Part shown: in pieces, positions 25,109 through 36,156 of the stretch
How positions within the stretch are numbered: position 1 is the stretch's first letter
Layout: every line of letters starts with the position of its first letter
Assembly (NCBI RefSeq): GCF_900116555.1
Contig: NZ_FPAT01000004.1
Coordinates: forward strand, 124,001 to 188,000
Direction of reading: 5' to 3'
DNA: 64,000 nucleotides
DNA from: Actinopolyspora lacussalsi subsp. righensis
GTDB lineage: Bacteria > Actinomycetota > Actinomycetes > Mycobacteriales > Pseudonocardiaceae
The notes under the pieces: generated by a model
What the model was told of the DNA's origin: nothing
Databases searched by the model: none
What the model saw: only the letters and a program-made list of their open reading frames with translations
Program-made: the position numbers and the translations under genes

Positions 25109-26707
25109 TCAGTTACCTCCCTGAGAGGTCACGGGATCGGTGACGCCGACCTCGCTCATCGTTGCTTCCACCGAGGGGGTGATCACGTCCAGCACCGGGG
25201 CGGGGTACAGCCCCAGCAGGACGATCAGCACCACGAGCGGAGCCAGGACGCCGATCTCCCTGCCGTCGAGATCGCGGAGGGTGAGCCGACTGGCCCCGGA
25301 TCCGGAGCCGCTGTCCACCGCGACCTCCGGATCGGTCGCGGCTCCCGGGCCGCCGACCGAGTCGAGCAGCGCGGTTCCCGAGAGCGGCCCCTGCATCACC
25401 CGCTGGTAGAGGCGGAGCACGTAGACCGCCGCCAGCACCATCCCGATGGTGGCGAGTATCGCGAACACCGGTCGGGTGGCGAAGGAACCGATCAGCACGA
25501 GGAACTCGCTGATGAACGAGTTGGTTCCCGGCAGCGACAACGTGCTCAGTCCCGCGATCAGCAGCATCCCGGCCAGCACCGGGGTCACACGCGCCATGCC
25601 GCCGTAGTCGGCGATCCTGCTGGAACCGCCGCGCGCGATGATCATTCCGATCACCAGCACCAGCATCCCGGTGGCGATACTGTGGTTGACCATGTAGGAA
25701 GCCGCGCCGACCTGCGCCTGCGAGGTGAACGCGAAGATTCCCAGCGCGATGAATCCGAAGTGGGCGATCGAGACGTAGGCGATGAACCGTTTGAGGTCGG
25801 TCTGCCCGAACGCCTGCAGCGAGCCGTAGAGCACGCCGATCACGCCCAGCGTGAGCACCAGTGGTGCCAGCAGCTGGGACGCCTCGGGAGCCAGCGGCAG
25901 GCTGTAGCGCAGGAATCCGAAGGTCCCCACCTTGTCCAGTACTCCCACCACGATCACAGCCACTCCGATGGGGGCCTGTTCGGTGGCGTCGGGCAGCCAG
26001 GTGTGCAGCGGAACCAGTGGTGCCTTGATGGCGAACGCCGCGAAGAAACCGAGGAAGATCCACACCTGCACCGAGGTCGGCGCGTCGGCGAGCACTCCGC
26101 GCAGCGTGGCCCAGTCGAAGGTTCCCCGCCCGGTGACGCTCGCCGCGTAGGAGTAGGCCCCGATGGCCGAGGCCAGCATGATCAGTCCACCGAGGAAGGA
26201 GTACAGGAAGAACTTCACGGCCGCGTACTGCCGCCTGCTGCCGCCGTAGCCGCCGATCAGGAAGTACATCGGGATCAGCATGATCTCGAACAGCACGTAG
26301 AACACGAACAGGTCGGTGGTGGCGAACACCGCCACGGTCAGTGCCTGCTCGACGAGCAGCAACGCGAAGAAGCCACCCCGGCTGCGCTCGGCCGGGAGCC
26401 GTTCCCGCCAGCTGAATCCCAGCACCAGCGGCATCAACAGCGCGATCACCGCGACCATGACGAGCGCGATGCCGTCCAGCCCGAACGAGAGGCTTATGCC
26501 GTACTGGGGGATCCACTCGACGGAGCCGTTCAGTTGCAGCCTGGCCCCGCCGGGTTGGTAGCTCAGCCAGGCCACCGCCGCGAGCACCAGTTCGACCAGC
26601 GAGAAGCCCAGGGCTACCGGTTTGGCCACGCGTTCGTTGCCGCGCAGCAGCGCCACGACGATCGCGCCGAGCAGCGGCAACAGAATCAGCGCGAGGAGCA
26701 GGTTCAT
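25109..26707 (-). CDS. nuoM: NADH-quinone oxidoreductase subunit M
   Basis: 532 residues, about 14 membrane helices, an antiporter-like proton-pumping subunit. Conserved features include FEIMLIPMYFLIGGYGG, FAIKAPLVPLHTWLPDA with its key lysine, and AYVSIAHFGFIALGIF. ATG 26707 follows AGGAGA. The stop lies two bases before the nuoN start. Confidence 0.95.
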   Translation of the reverse strand: MNLLLALILLPLLGAIVVALLRGNERVAKPVALGFSLVELVLAAVAWLSYQPGGARLQLNGSVEWIPQYGISLSFGLDGIALVMVAVIALLMPLVLGFSWRERLPAERSRGGFFALLLVEQALTVAVFATTDLFVFYVLFEIMLIPMYFLIGGYGGSRRQYAAVKFFLYSFLGGLIMLASAIGAYSYAASVTGRGTFDWATLRGVLADAPTSVQVWIFLGFFAAFAIKAPLVPLHTWLPDATEQAPIGVAVIVVGVLDKVGTFGFLRYSLPLAPEASQLLAPLVLTLGVIGVLYGSLQAFGQTDLKRFIAYVSIAHFGFIALGIFAFTSQAQVGAASYMVNHSIATGMLVLVIGMIIARGGSSRIADYGGMARVTPVLAGMLLIAGLSTLSLPGTNSFISEFLVLIGSFATRPVFAILATIGMVLAAVYVLRLYQRVMQGPLSGTALLDSVGGPGAATDPEVAVDSGSGSGASRLTLRDLDGREIGVLAPLVVLIVLLGLYPAPVLDVITPSVEATMSEVGVTDPVTSQGGN

Positions 26708-26756
26708 CGCGTCTCCTCTTCTCCGGCTATTTCGCGGGAATTCGCACAGCGGGTCG

Positions 26757-28739
26757 TCATGGGGTTCCCACCGAGAGCAGGGCGGCCACCAGCAGGACGC
26801 CGCCGACCAACATGGACATCGCGTAGGACCGGACGAAGCCGGTCTGCCAACGCCGCAGCACCTGCGAGGCGGCGCCGAGGGTCGTGGCGACCCCGTTGAC
26901 CGCGCCGTCGACACCGACCCGGTCGAACCGCGCCAGCCCGTCGGCCAGCCCCACGGTCGGACGCACCGCCACCGCGCGGTTCAACGCGTTGCCGTAGAGA
27001 TCCGCACGGGCCGCGCGCACCAGCGGCGAGACCCGGGACGGTGCGGTCTCGGGAACGGGACGGCGCCCCACGACCAGCCAGGCCACCAGCACACCGAGCG
27101 CGGAGAACCCGAGCGTGAACACCGGGATCACCGAGTGCGGCAGCACCGTGTGTCCCTCGTGGAGTTCACCGAGTGCGGGGCTCAGGAAGTGCACCAGCCG
27201 CTCGCCGCTGGTGAACAGGAAACCCGCTGCCACCGAGCCGACGCCGAGCACGATCATGGGACCGGTCATCACCGGCGGCGACTCGTGGGGGTGGAACTCC
27301 CCGCCGTCGGAGGCCGTCCGGTGTTGCCAGCGCCGTTCACCGAAGAAGGTAAGCAGCATCAGGCGGGTCATGTAGAAGGCGGTGAGCCCGGCACCGAGTA
27401 CCGCCGCGCCACCGAGCGCCCAGCCCTGCCAACCGGGCTCGCCGAAGGCCGCCGCGATGATGGCTTCCTTGGAGTAGTAGCCGGAGAGGAAGGGGAAACC
27501 GATCAGCGCCAGGTAGCCGACCGCGAAGGTGGCGAAGGTGATCGGCATGTAGCGGTAGAGCCCGCCGAACTTGCGCATGTCGACCTCGTCGCGCATGCCG
27601 TGCATCACCGAGCCCGCGCCGAGGAACAGAGCCGCCTTGAAGAAACCGTGCGTGAGCAGGTGCATGATTCCCAGCGCGTAGCCCGCCGGCCCCAGCCCGA
27701 CGGCGAGCATCATGTAGCCGATCTGGCTGACCGTGGAGTAGGCCAGCACCTTCTTGATGTCGTCGTAGGCGCAGCCGATCACGCAGCCGACCAGCAGGGT
27801 GGCCGCTCCGACGATCGCGACCACCAGCTGACCGGTCTCGGTCATGGTGTAGAGCGGGTTGGCCCGCGCGATCAGGTAGACCCCCGCGGTGACCATGGTG
27901 GCCGCGTGGATCAGCGCCGAGACCGGGGTGGGGCCTTCCATCGCGTCGGGCAACCACGCCTGCAGCGGCACCTGGCCGGACTTGCCGCAGGCTCCCAGCA
28001 GCAGCAGCAACGAGATGGCCAGCACCGTTCCAGTCGAGAGCTCCCCGGCGCGGGCGAACACCTCGGAGTACTGGGTGGTGCCGAGCCGGGCGTACAGCAG
28101 GAAGATCGCCAGCGCCAGTCCGACGTCGCCGACCCGGTTCATCACGAAGGCCTTGGTGGCCGCCCCCGCGGCGCTGGGACGCTGCTGCCAGAAACCGATG
28201 AGCAGGTAGGAGGCCAGCCCGACGCCCTCCCAGCCGAGGTAGAGGGTCACGAAGCTGTTGCCGAGCACCAGGATCAGCATCGCCGCCACGAACAGGTTCA
28301 GGTACCCGAAGAAGCGGCGCCGCTCGGTGTTGCCCCGCCCGACGCGTCCCTGCTGGTCGTGGGCCATGTAGCCGATCGAGTAGATGTGGATCAGCGCGCC
28401 GACCCCGGTGATCAGCAGTACGAAGACCAGCGACAGCGGGTCGATGCGCAGCCCGAAGTCGACCTGCAGGGAGTTGACGGGGATCCAGGAGAACAGGTGC
28501 AGCGAACGCGCGGCCTGTTCCGCCCCTCCCACCGAGGTGAACAGTGCCAGGGCGTAGCCGAAGGAGGCGATCACCGTGGCGCAGCCCAGCAGGTGTCCCC
28601 ACCCGTTGGCGCGCCTGCCCGCCAACAGCAGCACCGCGGCACCGAGCAACGGAATCGCGATGATCAGCCACGCATTGTTCTGAATCGCTCCCTGAGCGGC
28701 CTGTACCGGCTCCGGAGCGGCCAGCATGGAGGTTGTCAC
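26757..28739 (-). CDS. nuoL: NADH-quinone oxidoreductase subunit L
   Basis: About 660 residues, the largest antiporter-like complex I subunit. It has FGYLNLFVAAMLILVLGNS, GWEGVGLASYLLIGFW, KSGQVPLQAWLPDAMEGPTP and a long C-terminal lateral-helix region. GTG 28739 is chosen (GGAAG upstream). An upstream ATG at 28769 or ATG 28727 are alternatives. A 49-base gap before nuoM contains a weak ATTTCGCGGGAA palindrome-like site near 26727. Confidence 0.95.
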   Translation of the reverse strand: MTTSMLAAPEPVQAAQGAIQNNAWLIIAIPLLGAAVLLLAGRRANGWGHLLGCATVIASFGYALALFTSVGGAEQAARSLHLFSWIPVNSLQVDFGLRIDPLSLVFVLLITGVGALIHIYSIGYMAHDQQGRVGRGNTERRRFFGYLNLFVAAMLILVLGNSFVTLYLGWEGVGLASYLLIGFWQQRPSAAGAATKAFVMNRVGDVGLALAIFLLYARLGTTQYSEVFARAGELSTGTVLAISLLLLLGACGKSGQVPLQAWLPDAMEGPTPVSALIHAATMVTAGVYLIARANPLYTMTETGQLVVAIVGAATLLVGCVIGCAYDDIKKVLAYSTVSQIGYMMLAVGLGPAGYALGIMHLLTHGFFKAALFLGAGSVMHGMRDEVDMRKFGGLYRYMPITFATFAVGYLALIGFPFLSGYYSKEAIIAAAFGEPGWQGWALGGAAVLGAGLTAFYMTRLMLLTFFGERRWQHRTASDGGEFHPHESPPVMTGPMIVLGVGSVAAGFLFTSGERLVHFLSPALGELHEGHTVLPHSVIPVFTLGFSALGVLVAWLVVGRRPVPETAPSRVSPLVRAARADLYGNALNRAVAVRPTVGLADGLARFDRVGVDGAVNGVATTLGAASQVLRRWQTGFVRSYAMSMLVGGVLLVAALLSVGTP

Positions 28740-28794
28740 GCCGTCTTCCAATCCGTTCCGTTGGTCCATTCGCTGTGCGTTTCGTTCCGTCGGG

Positions 28795-29094
28795 CTAGTA
28801 CTTCAGGAGGTTGGCGTCGTCGACGGAGGCCGATCGGCGGGTGCGGTAGACGGACATGATGATGGCCAGCCCGACCACGACCTCGGCCGCGGCGACGACC
28901 ATCACGAAGAAGGCCATGGCCTGCCCGTCGATCGATCCCTCGATACGCGCGAACGTCACCAGCGAAAGGTTGACCGCGTTGAGCATCAGCTCCACGCACA
29001 TGAACAGCACGATCGCGTTGCGGCGTATGAGCACGCCGACCGTGCCGATGGTGAACAGCAGCGCCGAAAGCAGCAGGTAGTAGGTGGGGGTCAC
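28795..29094 (-). CDS. nuoK: NADH-quinone oxidoreductase subunit K
   Basis: 99 residues with three membrane helices. It contains IGVLIRR... and [14 protein letters not shown], with the conserved glutamates of the proton path. ATG 29094 overlaps the nuoJ stop by four bases (ATGA), indicating translational coupling. Full length for the family. Confidence 0.96.
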   Translation of the reverse strand: MTPTYYLLLSALLFTIGTVGVLIRRNAIVLFMCVELMLNAVNLSLVTFARIEGSIDGQAMAFFVMVVAAAEVVVGLAIIMSVYRTRRSASVDDANLLKY

Positions 29095-30197
29095 TGCCTG
29101 ACCTCCTCGGGGGAACTCGAACCGGCGTCCGGGTGCGCGGTGTCGTCCGGGGACTGCGCGTCGTCCGGGGACCGCGGGTCGTTCCGGGACCCCGTGGAAC
29201 CGTTGCTCCCGGTGTGACCGCCGGAGCCGTTCTTACCGCCACCCTCGCCCGGCGTGCCGTCACCGGAACCGCCGTCGGGGGTCTCCTCCCCGTTCGAGTC
29301 CGAAGTGGACTCAGACGTGCCCCGATCGGTCCCGTGCTCCCGGTGGCCGGTTCCGGTCAGCGCGTGCGCGTCGGGCGGCGGGGCACTGCCGGAGACCGCG
29401 TCCCGGTCGGGGCGCAGCCGTTCCACGGGAGTGTTGTCCAGGATCTCGGACAGCGAGTCCTCCGCGACGGAGCCGTCCGGCAGCAGTGCCGGGGTGGCGA
29501 CCGAGTTGGCCGTGGCGTAGACACCGGGTCCCGGCAGCGGGGACGGCCTGGCGTACCTCCCCTGGAACCTGGCCTCCACGGTTTCCCGCTGCGTCATGCG
29601 CGGCTTGCGCCCCTTGCCGCCGTAGGCCAGCACCATCGCCCCGATCGAGGCGGTTATCAGCAGCGCCGAGGTGAGCTCGAACGGGAACAGGTAGTCGGTG
29701 AAGATCACCTGCCCCAGGCCGCCGGCGGCCCCGCCGCCGGGTGACCACGGGTTCAGCGGCGCGGCGGGCACCACCGCGTCGAGCGAACGCGCCAACCCGG
29801 ACACCAGTAGCACGGCCAGCGCCACCCCGAGCACACCCGCTGCCAGCCGCTGGCCGCGCAGCACCTCGACCACGGAGTCGGACGCGTCCCTGCCGACCAT
29901 CATGAGCACGAACAGGAACAGCATCATGATCGCGCCGGTGTAGACGATGATCTGGGTGAATCCGAGGAACTGCGCGCTCTGGGCCATGTACAGCACCCCG
30001 AGGCTGAGCATGGTGAGCACCAGCCACAGCGCCGAGTGCACCGCGCTGCGCGCGAAAACCATCCCGAGCGCGCCCAGCAGCGCCAGCGGCCCGAGAATCC
30101 AGAACACCACCGTCTCTCCGGTGCCCACGACGCCCTGCTGCGCGGTCTGCGCGAGCGGCGTCCGCACGAGCACCTCGGTGGTAGCCGTCATGGTCAT
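29091..30197 (-). CDS. nuoJ: NADH-quinone oxidoreductase subunit J with acidic tail
   Basis: 368 residues. The first ~215 hold the five membrane helices typical of NuoJ ([40 protein letters not shown]). The last ~120 are a low-complexity Asp/Glu/Gly/Ser/Thr tail. Actinobacterial NuoJ is typically nearer 260, so the tail is unusual. ATG 30197 shares one base with the nuoI stop (TGATG). Confidence 0.94.
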   Translation of the reverse strand: MTMTATTEVLVRTPLAQTAQQGVVGTGETVVFWILGPLALLGALGMVFARSAVHSALWLVLTMLSLGVLYMAQSAQFLGFTQIIVYTGAIMMLFLFVLMMVGRDASDSVVEVLRGQRLAAGVLGVALAVLLVSGLARSLDAVVPAAPLNPWSPGGGAAGGLGQVIFTDYLFPFELTSALLITASIGAMVLAYGGKGRKPRMTQRETVEARFQGRYARPSPLPGPGVYATANSVATPALLPDGSVAEDSLSEILDNTPVERLRPDRDAVSGSAPPPDAHALTGTGHREHGTDRGTSESTSDSNGEETPDGGSGDGTPGEGGGKNGSGGHTGSNGSTGSRNDPRSPDDAQSPDDTAHPDAGSSSPEEVRQ

Positions 30198-30763
30198 CAC
30201 CGAACGGCCTCCTCGCCACCGGTCTCGACCGTGGTGCCGTCGGGTACTCCCTGCCCGCGGGCGAGTTCCGGTCCGTTGACGTAGTAGTCCTGCTCGTCCT
30301 CACCCAGCCGCATGTCGTGCGGCGGCTGTTCCATACCGGGCAGCAGCGGCGCGAGCAGGTCCTCCTTGGTGTAGATCAGGTTCTGCCTGTTGTCATCGGC
30401 CGTTTCGTACTCGTTGGTCATCGTCAGCGCCCGTGTCGGGCACGCCTCGATGCACAACCCGCAGCCGATGCAGCGCAGGTAGTTGATCTGGTAGTCGAAG
30501 CCGTAGCGCTCACCGGGCGAGTACCGTTCGTCGTCGGTGTTGGTCCCGCCTTCCACGAAGATCGCGTCGGCTGGACACGCCCACGCGCACAGCTCGCACC
30601 CGACGCATTTCTCCAACCCGTCCGGATGCCGGTTCAACTGGTGCTTGCCGTGGAACCGGGGAGCCGGGATCTTCTTGACCTCGGGGTACTCCTCGGTCAG
30701 CACCGTTTTGAACATCTTGGACAGGGTGACGCCGAAGCCCTTCAGGGGATCAGTCATTCCCAT
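30197..30763 (-). CDS. nuoI: NADH-quinone oxidoreductase subunit I (2x[4Fe-4S])
   Basis: 188 residues. The two ferredoxin motifs [12 protein letters not shown] and [12 protein letters not shown] hold clusters N6a and N6b that pass electrons to NuoB. Conserved [13 protein letters not shown] precedes the first motif. ATG 30763 follows GGAGG and overlaps the nuoH stop by 14 bases. The polar C-terminus is typical of actinobacteria. Confidence 0.97.
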   Translation of the reverse strand: MGMTDPLKGFGVTLSKMFKTVLTEEYPEVKKIPAPRFHGKHQLNRHPDGLEKCVGCELCAWACPADAIFVEGGTNTDDERYSPGERYGFDYQINYLRCIGCGLCIEACPTRALTMTNEYETADDNRQNLIYTKEDLLAPLLPGMEQPPHDMRLGEDEQDYYVNGPELARGQGVPDGTTVETGGEEAVR

Positions 30764-32084
30764 CGGGTGCCTCCTTCGTTGAGCTGGTGGGCTCTTGCCC
30801 GGCTTCCGGCAGCCGGGATCGCGTACCCGTGGTGGCCGAAACCCTGGTCTCCCTGGGGGTTTCGGGGACCTTGAGGTCGAGCGGCGGCACGGGGTGGCCG
30901 CCGCCGGACAGCGGTGCCCGCGGTTCCTCCTGCTCCTCCTCCGGCGGTTTCCGGTCCGGCACGAGGAAGGCCACGATCAGCAGCAGCACCACGATGCCGC
31001 CACCGATGAACAGGAACTGCTGCGAGCCGAGCAGGTCGGCGTTGCGTATGCCCCGGATGGCGGTGACCGCGCAGATCCAGACCAGGCTGAGCGGCACCAG
31101 TATCTTCCAACCGAGGTTCATGAACTGGTCGTAGCGCAGCCTCGGCAGCGTGGCGCGCAGCCAGACGAACACGAACAGGAAGGCCAAGGTCTTGCCCAGG
31201 AACCACAGCACCGGCCACCAGCCGGTGTTGAGGACCCCGTCGCCGATCAGGTACAGCGGCCAGGGAGCGTGCCAGCCGCCGAGGAACAGCGTGGTCGCCA
31301 GGGCCGAGACGGTGACCATGTTGATGTACTCGGCCAGGAAGAACAGCGCGAACTTCAGCGAGGAGTACTCGGTGTGGAACCCGCCGACCAGCTCGGACTC
31401 GGCCTCCGGCAGGTCGAAGGGCGCCCGGTTGGTCTCGCCGACCATCGCGACGGCGTAGACCAGGAAGCTGAACGGCAGCAGCGCGAAGAACCAGCCGTTC
31501 TGCTGCGCGGCCACGATTCCCGAGGTGGAAAGCGTGCCCGAGTAGAGGATGACCGCGATGAACGAGAGTCCCATCGCGATCTCGTAGGAGATCACCTGCG
31601 CGGCGGAGCGCAGCGCGCCGAGCAGTGGGTAGGGGGATCCGGACGACCAGCCGGCCAGCACGATGCCGTAAACCCCGACGGCGGCGCAGGCCAGCACCAC
31701 GAGCAGGCTGACCGGCAGTTCCACCAGCTGTAGCGCGGTGGGCTCGCCGAAGATGGTGACTTCGCCGCCGATCGGGATGACCGAGAACGCGACCAGTGCC
31801 GGGGTGGCCGAGATGACCGGCGCGAGGATGTAGATCCACTTGTCGGCCATCACCGGGCGGATGTCCTCTTTGAACGCGAGCTTGAGCCCGTCGGCCAGCG
31901 ACTGCAGCATCCCGAAGGGCCCCGCGCGGTTCGGCCCGGGCCGCTGCTGCATCCTGCCGATGACCCTGCGCTCGGCCCAGATGGTCAGCAACGTCATGAC
32001 CACCAGGAAGGCGAACGTGGCCACGACCTTGATCAGGATGAGCCAGATGGGGTCGTCGGAGATCAGCCGTGCCGTCTCGTTCAT
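30750..32084 (-). CDS. nuoH: NADH-quinone oxidoreductase subunit H
   Basis: 444 residues with eight membrane helices forming the quinone-chamber subunit. It has [48 protein letters not shown] and GFHTEYSS, the strongly conserved loops. The C-terminal ~70 residues are a polar tail. ATG 32084 overlaps the nuoG stop by four bases. Confidence 0.97.
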   Translation of the reverse strand: MNETARLISDDPIWLILIKVVATFAFLVVMTLLTIWAERRVIGRMQQRPGPNRAGPFGMLQSLADGLKLAFKEDIRPVMADKWIYILAPVISATPALVAFSVIPIGGEVTIFGEPTALQLVELPVSLLVVLACAAVGVYGIVLAGWSSGSPYPLLGALRSAAQVISYEIAMGLSFIAVILYSGTLSTSGIVAAQQNGWFFALLPFSFLVYAVAMVGETNRAPFDLPEAESELVGGFHTEYSSLKFALFFLAEYINMVTVSALATTLFLGGWHAPWPLYLIGDGVLNTGWWPVLWFLGKTLAFLFVFVWLRATLPRLRYDQFMNLGWKILVPLSLVWICAVTAIRGIRNADLLGSQQFLFIGGGIVVLLLIVAFLVPDRKPPEEEQEEPRAPLSGGGHPVPPLDLKVPETPRETRVSATTGTRSRLPEAGQEPTSSTKEAPDGND

Positions 32085-34804
32085 GCGACACCCCCATCGG
32101 TGCCGGTGTGGCCGTTGCCGTTCGGACCGTGCCCGGCGGCACCGAGACCGCCCGCGCCGTGACCGTTGGCAGCGTCGTTGTGACCGTTGGCAGCGTCGCT
32201 GTGACCATTGGCAGCGTCGTTGTGACCATTGGCGCCGTGGCCGTTGGTCACCGCCGCCGAGACCGCCTCCCCGGCCGCGGTTTCATCCGGTTCCGGGCTT
32301 TTCGGTCCACCACCGGGCGGGGGCAGTGGACCGGCCGCGAGGCCGACCACCGTGCCGTGCCCAGCCCCGAGCACGCTCCGGACCTTGGCCGGTCCCGAGT
32401 TGCCCGGCAACCAGACCACGCCGTCCGGCATCTCGACGATCTCGGACTCCAGCGCGACGGTCCCCCGCTCGGTGCTGACGCGGACCGGCTGGTGCGGTTC
32501 GATGCCGAGCCGCCGCGAGGTGTCCCGGGAGATCCGCGCCACGGGTGGCCGGGCCGTACCCGCGAGATTCGGTTCGTCGTGCTGCATCGAACCGTTGTCC
32601 AGCAGGTGCCGCCAGCTCGCCAGCAGCGCTTTGTCCCCGACCGGTTCGTCGACCGGCTCGGCCGGTATGTCCGGTGGCTTCGGCCGGGCTCCGGGATTCG
32701 CACCCAACCGTTGGATCTCGGCGGCCACCGCCGCCGGGGTCTGGGTGAACAGGTCCACGTCCATCTCCACCGCGAGGGTGTCCAGCACCCGGCAGTCCGG
32801 CAGCGCGCCGGTGCCCTCGATGGTGATCTCGAACTCGCGGGCACGGCCCTCCCAGTTGAGGAACGTCCCGGACTTCTCGACCGTGGGCGCGATGGGAAGC
32901 ACCACGTCGGCGTGCTCGGTCACGCCGGAAGGGCGCAGTTCGAGGCTGACGACGAATCCGGCCGACCGGAGCGCGCGGCGCGCCTGCTCGGGATCCGGCA
33001 GATCGTCGGGATCGACCCCGCCGACCAGCAGGCCGGACAGCTCACCGGACTCCGCCGCGGCGAGGATGCCGTCGAGCTCCCGGCCGGGGATGCTGGGCAG
33101 GCTGCCCTCCGGGACACCCCATGCCCGCTCGATCCCCGAGCGCACCACCGAGTCGGAGACGGGTCGGCCGTTGGGAAGCAGCGTCGGGAGCGTCCCCGCC
33201 TCCACCGCACCGCGTTCCCCGGCACGGCGCGGGATCCAGGCGATGCCCGCGCCGGTGCGTTCGGCCACCCGCATCGCTGCGGTGTAGACCCCGGAAACCT
33301 GGGAGCACCGCTCGCCCAGCAGCAGGACGGCACCCGGTTCGGACAGCGCCTGTTCCACTTCGGGCGGAAGTTCGTACAGCGCGGCGGCCTCACCGCCCGG
33401 CAGGCAGGGCAGCAGTCCCCCGCTGTGGATGGGGCTGCCGGAGTCGACGATGTCGGTGGTCTTCTCCACACCGGGCGAGTCCCACTGTCCGAGGTGGAAC
33501 ACCCTGGTGCTCCCGTCGCGGGCGGCCTTGCGCAACCGGAGGAAGACGATGGGCGACTCCTCCTCGGGCTCGAAGGCCACGCACAGCACCGTGGGGGCCG
33601 CTTCCAGCGAGGAGTAGCTGACGCCGTCCTCCGGCCCGGTTCCGACCACCGAGGCACCCAGGAAGTCGAGCTCCTCGGTGGAGTGCGGCCTGGCGCGGTG
33701 ATCGATGTCGTTGGTGCCCAGCGCCATCCGGGCGAACTTCCCGTAGGCGTAGGCGTCCTCACGGGTGAGCCTGCCTCCGGGCAGCACCCCGACGCCGCCC
33801 GAGTCGCGCGCGGTGAGCAGCCCGTCCGCCGCCCGGCGCAGCGCCTCGGTCCAGGAGGTCTCCCGCAGCTCACCCGACTCCGCGTCCCGCACCATCGGGC
33901 GGGTGAGCCGGTCGCTGGCGGTCGCGTACCGGAACGCGAAGCGCCCCTTGTCGCAGTTCCACTCCTCGTTGACCTCGGGGTCCTCACCCGCCAGCCTGCG
34001 CATCACCTTGCCGCGGCGCCAGTCGGTGCGCTGCGAGCAGCCCGAGGCGCAGTGCTCGCAGACACCCGGGGTGGACACGAGGTCGAACGGGCGGGAGCGG
34101 AATCGGTAAGCCGCGCTGGTGAGCGCTCCCACTGGGCAGATCTGAATGGTGTTGCCGGAGAAATAGGACTGGAACGGCTGCTGCTCGCCGATGCCGATCT
34201 GCTGCGTGGCGCCGCGTTCGAGCAGTTCGATGAACGGGTCACCGGCGATCTGCTTGGAGAACCTGGTGCAGCGCTGGCAGAGCACACAGCGCTCCCGATC
34301 CAGCAGGATCTGCGAGGAGATCGAGACGGGTTTGGCGAAGGTGCGCTTCTTGTCCACGAAACGCGACTCGCTGCGCCCGTGCTTGAGCGCCTGGTTCTGC
34401 AGCGGGCACTCCCCGCCCTTGTCGCAGACGGGGCAGTCCAGCGGGTGGTTGATCAGCAGCAGCTCCATCACACCCTGCTGGGCCTTGTCGGCCACCTGCG
34501 AGGTCTGCTGGGTGTTGACCACCATCCCGTCGGCCACCGCCGTGGTGCAGGAGGCCGCGGGTTTGGGCATCGGTTTGCCGTTGACCTCGACCTCGACCAG
34601 GCACTGCCTGCAGGCACCCGCCGGGTCGAGCAGCGGGTGGTCGCAGAACCGGGGAATCACGATGCCCAGCCGCTCGGCGGTACGGATCACCAGCTCGCCC
34701 TTCGGGGCGTCGACCTCGATACCGTCGATGGTCAGCCGGACGTGCCCTTCCGGTACCGGACGGGACTGCGCGGTGTCGTTTCCGGAAGCGGATGCCACCG
34801 TCAT
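32081..34804 (-). CDS. nuoG: NADH-quinone oxidoreductase subunit G with Asn-Gly-His repeats
   Basis: 907 residues, the iron-sulphur-rich subunit of the peripheral arm. Cluster motifs are [17 protein letters not shown] (N1b), [17 protein letters not shown] (N5, with His ligand), [10 protein letters not shown] (N4) and CEHCASGC (N7-type). A molybdopterin-oxidoreductase-like domain follows. The C-terminus carries about four NGHxDAA-like units coded by a 21-base tandem repeat. ATG 34804 overlaps the nuoF stop (ATGA). About 100 residues longer than typical mycobacterial NuoG. Confidence 0.96.
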   Translation of the reverse strand: MTVASASGNDTAQSRPVPEGHVRLTIDGIEVDAPKGELVIRTAERLGIVIPRFCDHPLLDPAGACRQCLVEVEVNGKPMPKPAASCTTAVADGMVVNTQQTSQVADKAQQGVMELLLINHPLDCPVCDKGGECPLQNQALKHGRSESRFVDKKRTFAKPVSISSQILLDRERCVLCQRCTRFSKQIAGDPFIELLERGATQQIGIGEQQPFQSYFSGNTIQICPVGALTSAAYRFRSRPFDLVSTPGVCEHCASGCSQRTDWRRGKVMRRLAGEDPEVNEEWNCDKGRFAFRYATASDRLTRPMVRDAESGELRETSWTEALRRAADGLLTARDSGGVGVLPGGRLTREDAYAYGKFARMALGTNDIDHRARPHSTEELDFLGASVVGTGPEDGVSYSSLEAAPTVLCVAFEPEEESPIVFLRLRKAARDGSTRVFHLGQWDSPGVEKTTDIVDSGSPIHSGGLLPCLPGGEAAALYELPPEVEQALSEPGAVLLLGERCSQVSGVYTAAMRVAERTGAGIAWIPRRAGERGAVEAGTLPTLLPNGRPVSDSVVRSGIERAWGVPEGSLPSIPGRELDGILAAAESGELSGLLVGGVDPDDLPDPEQARRALRSAGFVVSLELRPSGVTEHADVVLPIAPTVEKSGTFLNWEGRAREFEITIEGTGALPDCRVLDTLAVEMDVDLFTQTPAAVAAEIQRLGANPGARPKPPDIPAEPVDEPVGDKALLASWRHLLDNGSMQHDEPNLAGTARPPVARISRDTSRRLGIEPHQPVRVSTERGTVALESEIVEMPDGVVWLPGNSGPAKVRSVLGAGHGTVVGLAAGPLPPPGGGPKSPEPDETAAGEAVSAAVTNGHGANGHNDAANGHSDAANGHNDAANGHGAGGLGAAGHGPNGNGHTGTDGGVA
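32160..32245. repeat. 21-base tandem repeat within nuoG
   Basis: About four units of the form TGACC(G/A)TTGGCAGCGTCG(T/C)(T/C)G in the coding region of the NuoG tail. Each 21-base unit encodes seven residues, NGHNDAA with variants. Such repeats are prone to unit-number change without a frame shift. Confidence 0.8.
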
Positions 34805-36147
34805 CGGGCCACTCCTGCCAGTGCGGGTTCCTCTGTCGTGTCCTGCCCGCGGTTGCTCTCGCACAGAGCGAGGAACTCTTCGCGGAAGTACTTGATGCCG
34901 CTGGTGATCGGGCTGACAGCGCCGTCACCCAGCGCGCAGAACGAACGGCCGAGCACGTTGTCGCAGACGTCGAGCAGCGTGTCGATGTCCTGCTCGGTGC
35001 CGTGCCCGTCCACCATTCGCTCCAGCACCTGCGCCAGCCAGAAACACCCCTCGCGACACGGGGTGCACTTGCCGCACGACTCGTGCTCGTAGAACTGGGT
35101 CCACTTCATCACCGCCCAGGGCACGGAGACCGTCTCGTTGAAGATCATCAACGCGGTGGTGCCCAGCATGGATCCGGCCTCGGTAGCCCCCTCGAAGTCG
35201 AGCGGCACGTCGAGGTGGTCGGCGGTGAACAGCGGGGTGGAGGAGCCGCCCGGAGTCCAGAACTTCAGCGGGATCCCGTCCTTCATGCCGCCCGCCAGTT
35301 CCAGCAGTTCCCGCAGCGTCGTGCCCAGCGGAGCCTCGTACTGCCCGGGACGTTCCACGTGCCCGGACAGCGAGAAGATCTTCGGCCCGGGGGACTTCTC
35401 CCGCCCCATGGCGCGGAACCAGTCCGAACCGCCGTTGACGATGTAGGGCACCGAGGCGATCGTCTCGACGTTGTTCACGGTGGTGGGAGACGAGTACAGC
35501 CCCGCCTGCGCGGGGAAGGGCGGCTTCAACCTGGGCTGGCCGCGCTTGCCCTCCAGCGAGTCGAGCAGCGCGGTCTCCTCGCCGCAGATGTAGGCACCGG
35601 CTCCGGCGTGCACCACCATGTCCAGGTCGAACCCGGAGTCCAGGATGTTCTTGCCGAGGTAGCCCGCGTCGTAGGCCTCGCGCACCGCGTGGTGCAGCCT
35701 GCGGATGCAGTGCAGCGCCTCACCGCGCACGTAGATCATGCAGGTGCTCGCCCGCATCGCGTAGGCGGCGATGACGCAGCCCTCGATCAGCGAGTGCGGG
35801 TCGGCCATCATCAGCGGGACGTCCTTGCACGTCCCCGGTTCACCCTCGTCGGCGTTGATCACCAGGTAGTGCGGCCGGGAACGGTCCTTGGGCATGAAGC
35901 CCCACTTCACCCCGGAGGGGAAACCCGCACCGCCCCTGCCGCGCAGTCCCGCGGTCTTGACCAGTTCGATGAGCCGGTCGGGCTCGGCCGAGAGCGCGGT
36001 GCGCAGCGCGGTGTAGCCCTCCAGCTGCTCGTAGGTGCGCAACGACCAGGACTCCGGGGACAACCAGCGCCGGGTGAGCACGGGAGTCAGCGGACTCACC
36101 GCGGCCCGTTCCGGGGCGCTGCCGTCTGATGCGTTCGCTTCGGTCAT
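34801..36147 (-). CDS. nuoF: NADH-quinone oxidoreductase subunit F (NADH/FMN site)
   Basis: 448 residues. It oxidises NADH with FMN and a [4Fe-4S] cluster (N3). The nucleotide loop [21 protein letters not shown]-site [26 protein letters not shown] and cluster ligands [12 protein letters not shown] are intact. ATG 36147 lies nine bases after the nuoE stop. Cytoplasmic tip of complex I. Confidence 0.97.
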   Translation of the reverse strand: MTEANASDGSAPERAAVSPLTPVLTRRWLSPESWSLRTYEQLEGYTALRTALSAEPDRLIELVKTAGLRGRGGAGFPSGVKWGFMPKDRSRPHYLVINADEGEPGTCKDVPLMMADPHSLIEGCVIAAYAMRASTCMIYVRGEALHCIRRLHHAVREAYDAGYLGKNILDSGFDLDMVVHAGAGAYICGEETALLDSLEGKRGQPRLKPPFPAQAGLYSSPTTVNNVETIASVPYIVNGGSDWFRAMGREKSPGPKIFSLSGHVERPGQYEAPLGTTLRELLELAGGMKDGIPLKFWTPGGSSTPLFTADHLDVPLDFEGATEAGSMLGTTALMIFNETVSVPWAVMKWTQFYEHESCGKCTPCREGCFWLAQVLERMVDGHGTEQDIDTLLDVCDNVLGRSFCALGDGAVSPITSGIKYFREEFLALCESNRGQDTTEEPALAGVAR

Positions 36148-36156
36148 CGCCTGCCC

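Noticed and set aside
26622-28859. A 745-residue plus-strand open frame
   Set aside because: Antisense to nuoL and the nuoM start; Gln/His/Arg-rich with no recognisable fold.
32069-35092. A 1007-residue plus-strand open frame
   Set aside because: It is antisense to nuoG, which has intact cluster motifs; high-GC DNA gives long antisense frames. Composition is Gly/Arg/His-rich with no domain.
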